From Robiginitomaculum sp. (GTDB lineage Bacteria; Pseudomonadota; Alphaproteobacteria; Caulobacterales; Maricaulaceae): 32,604 nucleotides of DNA. The DNA lies in the NCBI GenBank assembly GCA_016763185.1, contig JAESUG010000054.1:1-32604 (forward strand), read 5' to 3'. Of this stretch, positions 25,996 to 32,604 are shown piece by piece; position 1 is the stretch's first letter; the number at the start of each line of letters is the position of its first letter. The translations under genes and the position numbers were made by a program. Below the pieces are notes generated by a model. That model was given only the letters and a program-made list of their open reading frames with translations, was not told the DNA's origin and ran no database searches.

Positions 25996-27369
25996 CTACG
26001 CAGCGCCTAAATGACGATTTTCGCCGGGCATGGGTACTTCGACGCCGCTTTGGGCATACAGCTTTAACTTGTTGCGCAAGGTTCGAATGGATATGCCCAA
26101 AATATTGGCGGCATGGGTACGATTGCCCAAACAATGAGACAATGTATCCAAAATCAGCCCTTGCTCGACAGTGGCGACGGTTTGACCAACATGGGAGATG
26201 GCTTGGGCCAACCCGCCGTCATAAGATGAACGGATAGGCCCATTCGACCCTGCTTGGTCGGATAATTTGGAACCATCGGGGGCGCGTAACGCCTCGGCAT
26301 CAATGATGTCGCTGGTGGCCAATAATACCGCCCGGTGCATGGCATTTTCCAGCTCACGCACATTGCCTGGCCATTGCCGGTTCAAAATGCAATGGCGTGC
26401 GGCCTCAGATAAAGGGCGGTTGGCTACATTATTTGCGCTCGAATATTTGGTGATGAAATGCTCAGCCAACGGAATGATATCCGCGGGGCGATCGCGCAAT
26501 GATGGCAATACCAAATTGACCACGTTTAAACGAAACAACAGGTCTTCGCGAAACTCGCCGTCACGAACTGCTTGCACCAAATCACGGTTAGAAGTGGCCA
26601 CAATACGAATATCCACTTTGACCGGCGCCGATCCACCAACCCGGTCAATCTCGCGCTCTTGGATGGCTCGTAATAATTTGGCTTGTAGGCGGCTGTCCAT
26701 TTCTGAAATTTCATCGAGCAAAAGCGTCCCGCCATGGGCCTCCTCAAATTTACCAATTCGGCGGGCGATGGCGCCCGTGAACGCGCCTTTTTCGTGACCA
26801 AACAGTTCTGATTCAAGTAAATTATCCGGAATCGCCGCGCAATTGATTGAAATAAACGGCTTGTTGGCTCGGTTTGATTTGGCATGGACATAGCGCGCCA
26901 TTACCTCTTTGCCGGAACCACTTTCGCCAGTGATCAATATTGATGCATTGGCCGAAGCAACTTTCTCGGCAAATGCAACCACACTGCGCATAGCAGGATC
27001 TCGGGCCATCATTGATTTGTCATCATCCGCAATCGCCGCCAACACCGCTGCAATCAGCTCGGCATCCGGGGGCAATGGAATGAACTCCCTAGCGCCAGCA
27101 CGAATGGCCGCCGCCGCCTCGGTCGGGGTTGCAGATATACCACACGCGACAATCGGCAGATGGATGTGCTCGGCCAGCAAATCTTGGAGCAATTGTGCGA
27201 TATCCACCGCAATATCCACCAACAATAAGTCCGCACCCTGCCCGGCTCGTAATGCTTTTAACGCGGCGACATCATCGTCGACATGAGCCACTTTGGCACC
27301 TTTGTCCATGGCCATTTTTGTGGCCTCTGATAATTGGCCGCTTAAACTTCCGACGATCAATATTCGCAT
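25996..27369 (-). CDS. flbD: Sigma-54 activator FlbD
   Basis: Transcription factor activating sigma-54-dependent late flagellar genes and repressing early ones. The 457-residue protein has a degenerate receiver (1-115), an AAA+ domain with Walker A GESGSGKE (148-155), the sigma-54 contact loop GAFTGA (195-200), [10 protein letters not shown] and a C-terminal Fis-type helix-turn-helix ([19 protein letters not shown]). The start [30 protein letters not shown] is close to Caulobacter FlbD. Asp52 is kept, but the acidic pair expected near residues 8-9 is replaced by Ser-Leu. AAGGA precedes the ATG. Confidence 0.95.
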   Translation of the reverse strand: MRILIVGSLSGQLSEATKMAMDKGAKVAHVDDDVAALKALRAGQGADLLLVDIAVDIAQLLQDLLAEHIHLPIVACGISATPTEAAAAIRAGAREFIPLPPDAELIAAVLAAIADDDKSMMARDPAMRSVVAFAEKVASANASILITGESGSGKEVMARYVHAKSNRANKPFISINCAAIPDNLLESELFGHEKGAFTGAIARRIGKFEEAHGGTLLLDEISEMDSRLQAKLLRAIQEREIDRVGGSAPVKVDIRIVATSNRDLVQAVRDGEFREDLLFRLNVVNLVLPSLRDRPADIIPLAEHFITKYSSANNVANRPLSEAARHCILNRQWPGNVRELENAMHRAVLLATSDIIDAEALRAPDGSKLSDQAGSNGPIRSSYDGGLAQAISHVGQTVATVEQGLILDTLSHCLGNRTHAANILGISIRTLRNKLKLYAQSGVEVPMPGENRHLGAA

Positions 27370-27392
27370 GGGAGTAGTCCTTTTTTTTAACT

Positions 27393-27782
27393 CTAATGGC
27401 CCAGATCATCAGCTTTGATGATCTCGGTCATGGTGACGCCTAAACGTTCGTCGGCAACAACCACTTCACCGCGCGCAACCAGCCGTGAATTGACATAAAT
27501 ATCAATCGCCTCGCCTACTTTGCGATCAAGTTCCAACATTGACCCCGGTGCCAATTTCAATAGTTGATTGACATTCAATTGGGTTTTCCCAAGCACCGCC
27601 GAAATATTCACCGGTATATCAAATACCGGTTCAAGATCAGCTGCGACTTTGCTTTCTATCGAGCCGGGTTCGGCGGCAGACGCAATTTCGGCCTTGGGCG
27701 CAGTGATACTTGCATCATTGCCCTCAAGTTCATCCGGTTTTTCAAATTCAGGTAATTCCAAACCCTTGCTTTCGTCAGACAT
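27393..27782 (-). CDS. fliN: Flagellar C-ring protein FliN
   Basis: Component of the cytosolic C-ring (switch complex), forming its lower part with FliM. The 129-residue product has an acidic, flexible N-terminal 50 residues and the SpoA/FliN domain ([62 protein letters not shown]). ATG 27782 follows AAGGAGA at ideal distance and overlaps the fliH stop by eight bases; the longer frame to 27818 would begin inside the fliH repeats. The gene is 23 bases upstream of flbD. Confidence 0.94.
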   Translation of the reverse strand: MSDESKGLELPEFEKPDELEGNDASITAPKAEIASAAEPGSIESKVAADLEPVFDIPVNISAVLGKTQLNVNQLLKLAPGSMLELDRKVGEAIDIYVNSRLVARGEVVVADERLGVTMTEIIKADDLGH

Positions 27783-28488
27783 TTGTCTCTCCTTTTTCTT
27801 CGAATTGGGTTTCTTCAAATTGGGTTTCTTCGGATTGGGTTTCTTCAGGTTGGGTCGAAACCGGCTCTGGGGTTCGGGTCGCAGCCAACCATTTCGAAAC
27901 TTCTTGCTCTATTCGGTTTTCAATCTCTTCCACATGGAAGCTTACCGCACCTTCTGCCCATTCGAAGACAACCGAGCCGGTGGTGACATCTGGTTCGCCA
28001 GTGATTTCCAGAACACCTTTAAACTCAGTGTTTTCAGCAATACCAAGTAATTTGTCTTCCAACACGGTTGCCAGACTTTGCGAAACAGCGATTTTGACAC
28101 GAGGCGCACCTTTTACATCGTGCAGTGTTTGCTCGATAAGTTCGCTGACATGAGCCAACTCGAAATGACTTAATGCTGTCCCGGCAATCTTGCGAGCCAC
28201 AACCAACGCCAACTGGGTGGCTTCCATGCGAGTTTGGTTGGCTATTTCTGCCAATTGCAAATGCAGATCGGTGATTTGTGTGGCAAGCTCAGCGATCGCT
28301 TGTCCGGTAGCTCTTTGCGCTTGGATCATTTCATCCTGTCGACCACGCTCAAAGGCGGCGGCGGTTTTTTTGTCCACGTCGGCTTTGGACACGGTTTCAC
28401 GCCATGCCCCACCGGTCTCAATAATGTCACCATTGGCGGCAAAGACCGTATCAAAATCGAATTTTTTTGTAATTACATCATTCATCAT
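27775..28488 (-). CDS. fliH: Flagellar export regulator FliH (FlbE-type)
   Basis: Peripheral export protein that binds FliI and tethers it to the C-ring, equivalent to FlbE of Caulobacter by position. The 237-residue product has a helical first half (QRATGQAIAELATQITDLHLQLAEIA) and an alpha/beta C-terminal half with ARKIAGTALSHFELAHVSELIEQTLHDV. FliH proteins diverge strongly, so gene order carries much weight. The last 25 residues are a repeated EETQ-type tail encoded by four 15-base units. ATG 28488 shares one base with the fliG stop (TGATG). Confidence 0.88.
   Translation of the reverse strand: MMNDVITKKFDFDTVFAANGDIIETGGAWRETVSKADVDKKTAAAFERGRQDEMIQAQRATGQAIAELATQITDLHLQLAEIANQTRMEATQLALVVARKIAGTALSHFELAHVSELIEQTLHDVKGAPRVKIAVSQSLATVLEDKLLGIAENTEFKGVLEITGEPDVTTGSVVFEWAEGAVSFHVEEIENRIEQEVSKWLAATRTPEPVSTQPEETQSEETQFEETQFEEKGETNV
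27796..27855. repeat. fliH: Four tandem 15-base repeats in the 3' end of fliH
   Basis: Four consecutive in-frame units, each of the form TTCTTCrrrTTGGGT on the plus strand, at 27796-27810, 27811-27825, 27826-27840 and 27841-27855. They encode a repeated acidic five-residue motif of the type (T/E)-Q-(P/S/F)-E-E at the FliH C-terminus. Copy-number change would lengthen or shorten the tail without breaking the frame. Confidence 0.85.
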
Positions 28489-29522
28489 CAATATATCAAC
28501 TCGTCGTCGGCGCTACCATCGCCTAGTATAATTTCGCCTTTTGCCGCCAGATCCTTGGCCATGTTGACCATTTCTTGTTGCGCGGTTTCCACGTCTTTGA
28601 GACGCACCGGCCCCATGGCTTCCATATCCTCTCGAAGAATTTTCGCAGCCCGCTCTGACATATTGGAGAAGAAAAGATCGCGTAAGGTCTCCGACGCACC
28701 CTTTAGTCCCATTGCAAGTTTGCCTTTGTCCGTTGCCCGCAGCAAAGTTTGCACGCCACCGGGATCCAGCTTTTGTAAGTCCTCAAACACGAACATCAGT
28801 GAGCGAATACGCTCGGAAGCATCACGATTTCGTTCTTCAAGTGATGCTAGAAACCTATTCTCGGTTTGACGGTCGAAATTGTTGAAAATATCCGCCATAA
28901 GTTCATGGCTGTCTCGTTTGTTGGTGCGCGCCAAGTTTGACATAAACTCGCGGCGCAGGGTCGTTTCAATTTCGACCAATATTTCGCGCTGTACCGGTTC
29001 CATCCGCAGCATCCGCATCACCACTTCTAGCGAGAACTCCTCAGGTAACGCACTTAACACCCGCGCCGCATGATCTGATTTTACTTTGGACAGCACCACG
29101 GCCACGGTTTGCGGATATTCATTTTTGAGATAATTGGCCAACACCGCTTCGTTGACATTGCCCAATTTGTCCCAAATTGTCCGCCCGGCAGGGCCGCGGA
29201 TTTCTTCCATGACACCTTCAACTTTGTCATCGGAAAGAAACGTGTTCAACAAGCGTTGCGTGGCGTCAAACGAACCTAAAATAGAACCAGTCGACGACAT
29301 TTGGCTAACAAAATCAATGATGAGTTTTTCAACCGCCGACGCCGTCACCGAACCCAAATTGGACATGGCTTGGGAAACCTCTTTGATCTCCTCATCATCC
29401 ATCATTTCCCAAAGTCTGTGGTTTTCTTCGCCCAACGCTAGCAAGATAACCGCAGCCTTCTCCGAACCGGATAATTTATCGGCGTCATCAATGATCGTTT
29501 TTGCGACAGGAGCACGAGCCAT
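28488..29522 (-). CDS. fliG: Flagellar motor switch protein FliG
   Basis: Rotor protein connecting the FliF ring to the C-ring and interacting with the stator. The 344-residue protein contains all three domains: N-terminal FliF-binding (residues 15-100), middle with the EHPQT-type motif, here EYPQT (135-139), and C-terminal torque domain with [10 protein letters not shown] and the charged stretch around [18 protein letters not shown]. The start lies two bases after the fliF stop, with GAGG upstream. Its partner surface is the C-terminal tail of FliF, the part separated by the frameshift in this sequence. Confidence 0.96.
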   Translation of the reverse strand: MARAPVAKTIIDDADKLSGSEKAAVILLALGEENHRLWEMMDDEEIKEVSQAMSNLGSVTASAVEKLIIDFVSQMSSTGSILGSFDATQRLLNTFLSDDKVEGVMEEIRGPAGRTIWDKLGNVNEAVLANYLKNEYPQTVAVVLSKVKSDHAARVLSALPEEFSLEVVMRMLRMEPVQREILVEIETTLRREFMSNLARTNKRDSHELMADIFNNFDRQTENRFLASLEERNRDASERIRSLMFVFEDLQKLDPGGVQTLLRATDKGKLAMGLKGASETLRDLFFSNMSERAAKILREDMEAMGPVRLKDVETAQQEMVNMAKDLAAKGEIILGDGSADDELIY

Positions 29523-29524
29523 GA

Positions 29525-31215
29525 TTATGCCTCGTGCAGCCAGCCACGAAGAATGGACATAGATTCTTCAGGATGAGCATCAACAATACCGGCAACTTTT
29601 TTCACCGATGAAGCTTTGACCTGCCCCTCGATTTTTGAGACATCAATACCTTCATCTTCAAAGTGAGCCCCAGGATCCGGCGCTGGCAATGCCATCATAT
29701 TTGTCGGTGTATGATTTTGGCCCATTCCGGGCAATTGCGGCATGCCCCCAGGGCACCACCACCAGCACCGGCCAATGCCGGCAGGGCACCACCGCCGCCC
29801 ATTGAACCACCACTTGCCAAGGTGCTGAGCAAAGGACGGCCTAAGAAGAAAACTACCACCACCGATACGATCGCTAAAATGCCAAGCTCGATCATTCGCA
29901 TAATATCATTTTTGTCGAACCCAGCACTTTGCGCAGCGCCGTCAATCGTCAATGGGGTCGGCTTCATAAATCGTATATTGGTAACCTCCAATTGATCATT
30001 GCGGGCTACATTAAACCCAACGGCAGATTTCACCAGGTTTTCAATTTGTAGCATTTCCTCTGCCGAACGGGGTGTCCATGATATATTACCCTCGGCATCG
30101 GTTTCGGTTTGACCATCCACATTCACCGCAATTGATAATCGGGTGACGGCGCCTGACTGATAGATACGGGTGGTTTCGGTTTTTGAATTGCTAAAATTAA
30201 TGGTTTCGGTGGTGGAAGATGTGGTCGCCGAAGACCCTGGCTCGAAGGCATCATCCGGCGCTCCAGGTATATTTTGACCGATGGTCACCGCACCGTTTTG
30301 TTGTTGATCTTTTTCATCTGAGATTTGCTCTGATGTGTCGCTCGATACCACCACTTGTCCATCGGGATCGTAAATGACCGATGTTTCGGTAATACGGTTT
30401 AAATCAAGCTCAGCATTTATCTGTACTTCGACCCCGTTCGTGCCCACGATCGTTGCCAACACCTGTCTGATCTTTCGGCTTAATGTCTCTTCAACATTGG
30501 CCCGTTGGTCGGCGCCATTTCTTCCACCATTTTCGGCGGTGTCATCGCCGCCCGCCAATACACGCCCTGTATCGTCAACAATGGTAACATTTTGCACGGC
30601 AAGCTTTGGCACTGCGGCGGCAACCAAATGACGGATGGCATTGATTTGTTGGCTGCCAATTGCGCCGCCGCGCACCTTAATTGTTATTGAGGCGGTGGCT
30701 TTTTCGGTTTCTGTTTGGAACAACTGACGCTCTGGCAAAGCCAATAACACCCGGGCCGCATCAATCCCGGCAATGGTGCTGATGGTCCGCTCCAGCTCTC
30801 CTTGTAAGGCCCGCAATCTGTTGGTGTTCTGAATAAAAGTGGTTTGGCCCATCGAGCTCGTTTGATCAAATATATCATAACCAACACTGCCGGAGCTAGG
30901 TAAATTTTCCCCAGCCAATGTCAGTTTGGCGGTTTCAATCTTTCCGCGCTCGACAAAGATCGCACTGCCACCATTTCTTAAGTCATATTTGATGCCCATC
31001 TGATCCAGACGCGCGGAAATTTCACCGGCTTCTTTCAAATTCAATTCACTATACAACAAACCCTTGTCTACTTGGCCGATCCCTGAGCTCAACATCACCA
31101 ATGCAATTGTAATGCCCGCCGTAATACCCAACATTGCCGCCAGACGCATCGGACCTAAACGAGATAAAGCTTGAAAAAATTGATCCAATTGAAAACCCTG
31201 CACTTGGCCAACCAC
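29525..31215 (-). CDS. fliF: Flagellar MS-ring protein FliF, frameshifted
   Basis: MS-ring protein of the basal body. The first frame (31215 down to 29695) encodes the N-terminal helix ([18 protein letters not shown]), ring-building domains with [10 protein letters not shown] and [13 protein letters not shown], a periplasmic region and the second helix ([13 protein letters not shown]). It then ends in an unrelated tail (ACRNCPEW...). The true FliF C-terminus, ending in [19 protein letters not shown] (the FliG-binding helix), is in the -1 frame at 29525-29743. The break is at a run of five G (C at 29745-29749 on the plus strand); six G would restore a single protein of about 563 residues, a normal FliF length. 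This is a sequencing error, a mutation, or slippage. The GTG start has no clear ribosome-binding site. Confidence 0.93.
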
Positions 31216-31376
31216 AATAGTTGACGACTAGGCAACTTTTTCCCACTTTCTCGTAAACGAGAGCTTAAGATACGGCGCTAAGGCGGTTGAAATTACATAA
31301 AAAAGCAACGGATACGTAAACAAACCCGTACGCCGTTAACCCTTTGCAAACGGATGAAACAAGATTTGAGGCCGAT
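31216..31376. promoter_or_regulatory. fliF upstream region with a CtrA-like half-site
   Basis: The 161 bases between fliF and the FkbM-type gene hold the fliF operon promoter. GTTAACCC at 31335-31342 resembles a CtrA half-site (TTAACC), with no well-matched second half. In Caulobacter the fliF operon is CtrA-activated and FlbD-repressed. No sigma-54 promoter was recognised. Confidence 0.3.
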
Positions 31377-32195
31377 TTACAGCAAGACCAATTGATTGGC
31401 CCCATAGGGCGAAGGCACCTGTAACCGCGTCGCATCGGACATGGCGTGGCCTTTAATGGCCAGATAATTGCAATATTGAACTTGAGCCATATCGCGGGTG
31501 ATAAAGCGCAAATGCTCTAACCCAACCGGCAACACACGGTAAAAATCATAACCCAAGCCATTTAGAAATTGAAAAGTATCTTCAATACGCTCATTGGCTT
31601 CGGCCCAGGCAAATGAGTATTCAAATAAAATGGCAACGCAAACGCTCTTGTCCAACATCTGTTCGGCACCACGCATCACTGCGGCTTCGTGGCCCTCCGT
31701 ATCTATTTTCAAAAACACATTGCTATAATCGCAACCGGTTTCAGCCAATACCGCGCTTAACTTTCTTACCGGTACTGATATTTCGTGCATATCAGCTTGA
31801 AATTGGCTGGTCATTAAGCGCCGCCGCGAAAGGGATGAGGTTTCGTGGTGAACGGGATGGACATAAAATGAAAGCTCGGCATCACCTGCATCGTGTAACG
31901 CCATCTGGTGAATACAAGCACGGGTTCCAACAGCGATGTTTTCTTGCAGTTGTGATAGAACCTGCGGATTAGGCTCAAATGCCAATAAATGCAAATCAGG
32001 CTGACTTTGCAAAGCCCGCGCCGAAAAAATACCCCGATTGGCTCCCACATCAAGGGCCAAGCTTACTCCAGTTTTTAGAAAATAATCAAAGCACAAATAT
32101 TCGCCATTGGTGTTGGGATCACCATTGCCAAACCCGTTTGCGTAACACCAACTACGCTCGGCCTCTCGGCGATTTAGAAACTCTTGCAATTCCAT
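31377..32195 (-). CDS. FkbM-type methyltransferase
   Basis: S-adenosylmethionine-dependent methyltransferase of the FkbM family, usually methylating hydroxyl groups of sugars or other small molecules. From ATG 32195 the protein has 272 residues, with the SAM-binding motif ALDVGANRGIFSARAL, the acidic loop LAFEPNP, and the family motif FLKIDTEGHEAAVMRGAE. GAGGGG lies eight bases upstream, so this start is preferred to an upstream one giving 284 residues. It precedes fliF on the same strand, with 161 bases between. FkbM enzymes near flagellar genes can take part in flagellin or surface glycan modification, but the target is unknown. Confidence 0.88.
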   Translation of the reverse strand: MELQEFLNRREAERSWCYANGFGNGDPNTNGEYLCFDYFLKTGVSLALDVGANRGIFSARALQSQPDLHLLAFEPNPQVLSQLQENIAVGTRACIHQMALHDAGDAELSFYVHPVHHETSSLSRRRLMTSQFQADMHEISVPVRKLSAVLAETGCDYSNVFLKIDTEGHEAAVMRGAEQMLDKSVCVAILFEYSFAWAEANERIEDTFQFLNGLGYDFYRVLPVGLEHLRFITRDMAQVQYCNYLAIKGHAMSDATRLQVPSPYGANQLVLL

Positions 32196-32349
32196 ACCAG
32201 CACCCCTCACGCCCAACATACCGGCGCACACCGCTATGTAAATTCATATTTGAAGCGCAGATTGGCCTGTGCACCCGCTGCCGACGGCTGCGCCACCACC
32301 ACCCCCATCAAGGGGAGGATAAAAGAAAAGGGGGTTGGACACTCCATTT

Positions 32350-32376
32350 CGGTCCCCGGCCTTGAGCCGGGGTCCA
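32350..32376. repeat. REP-like palindrome, copy 2
   Basis: A 27-base palindrome with arms CGGTCCCCGGC and GCCGGGGTCCA around CTTGA. The arms are the same as in copy 1; only the loop differs. It forms an inverted pair with copy 3, 35 bases away. Confidence 0.75.
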
Positions 32377-32411
32377 GCTTTTTGGGAAAAAGTTCATGAG
32401 CCACAAAGAAC

Positions 32412-32439
32412 TGGACCCCGGCGCGGGGGCCGGGGACCG
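32412..32439. repeat. REP-like palindrome, copy 3 (inverted)
   Basis: A 28-base palindrome whose reverse complement is identical to copy 1 at 23393-23420. With copy 2 it forms an inverted doublet. The 35-base spacer contains two smaller hairpins, CTTTTTGGGAAAAAG and AGTTC/GAACT, so the whole unit could fold as one long hairpin. Confidence 0.75.
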
Positions 32440-32496
32440 GGGTGGAGGAAAGAGATTGCTAAACCGGCCAATTGCCGTCTTTAGCGGATGGCCGTA

Positions 32497-32604
32497 TTAC
32501 CGGTATTCTTGTACTCTGGTGGCGCGTAAACCAGCCAACCCGTATTGGTCGATGGATTGTTGCCAACCTAGAAACTCTTCGACGGTGAGGCGGTATCTAG
32601 CGCA
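32497..32604 (-). CDS. 3' end of an unidentified gene, cut by the window edge
   Basis: The minus strand is open from the right edge to a TAA at 32497, giving 35 C-terminal residues that look coding: RYRLTVEEFLGWQQSIDQ, then YGLAGLRATRVQEYR. It has no membrane helix. The fragment is too short to name. It lies about 300 bases upstream of the FkbM-type gene on the same strand, separated by the REP-like doublet. Confidence 0.5.
   Translation of the reverse strand, partial: CARYRLTVEEFLGWQQSIDQYGLAGLRATRVQEYR

Noticed and set aside
26267-26797. A 176-codon plus-strand frame opposite flbD
   Set aside because: Antisense to the AAA+ domain of FlbD; composition is that of a reading shadow.
29525-29743. 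Separate 72-residue gene between fliF and fliG
   Set aside because: Its sequence is the FliF C-terminus in the shifted frame, so it is treated as part of fliF.
32289-32330. CCCC/GGGG hairpin resembling a terminator upstream of the FkbM-type gene
   Set aside because: Short stem without a T-run on either strand at the right place; not reported as a terminator.

Overview
The window comes from an alphaproteobacterium. It carries ctrA and chpT (parts of the alphaproteobacterial CckA-ChpT-CtrA phosphorelay), flbD, and a flagellar block in the order fliF-fliG-fliH-fliN-flbD-flhA, which is the order known from Caulobacter crescentus. Moderate GC, a tricorn-type peptidase and a DUF4908-like protein fit a marine Caulobacterales/Maricaulales-type organism, but the exact family is an inference.

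Left part (1-9963, all minus strand). A tricorn-type S41 peptidase runs off the left edge. To its right lies a tightly packed run, read right to left: myo-inositol-1-phosphate synthase, a CDP-alcohol phosphotransferase, a Wzx/MATE-type flippase, a two-module MMPL/RND exporter, and a sugar-phosphate nucleotidyltransferase resembling CTP:inositol-1-phosphate cytidylyltransferase. The last four genes overlap or nearly touch. Together they look like a route from glucose-6-phosphate to inositol-1-phosphate, CDP-inositol and an inositol-containing lipid or glycan that is then moved across or out of the membrane. This is the most interesting candidate system in the window; its product cannot be read from sequence.

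Middle (9964-13742). About 0.7 kb of non-coding DNA with small repeats and palindromes is followed by a possible small hypothetical gene, a secreted DUF4908-like protein, an M23 peptidase and a possible 53-residue membrane protein.

Motility and cell cycle (13764-31215). chpT is followed by cheA-cheW-cheY-cheB-cheR on the plus strand. ctrA faces cheR across a likely bidirectional terminator and is divergent from fliI-fliJ. After about 0.6 kb of non-coding DNA holding a REP-like palindrome come the minus-strand genes fliF-fliG-fliH-fliN-flbD-flhA plus a small membrane protein. CtrA controls early flagellar genes in relatives and ChpT phosphorylates CtrA, so this is a compact cell-cycle/motility island. 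fliF is split by a one-base frameshift at a run of five G that separates its FliG-binding tail.

Right edge (31377-32604). An FkbM-type methyltransferase, an inverted pair of REP-like palindromes (one identical over 28 bases to the copy near 23.4 kb) and the last 35 codons plus stop of another minus-strand gene complete the window. No tRNA, rRNA, CRISPR array or transposase was seen.
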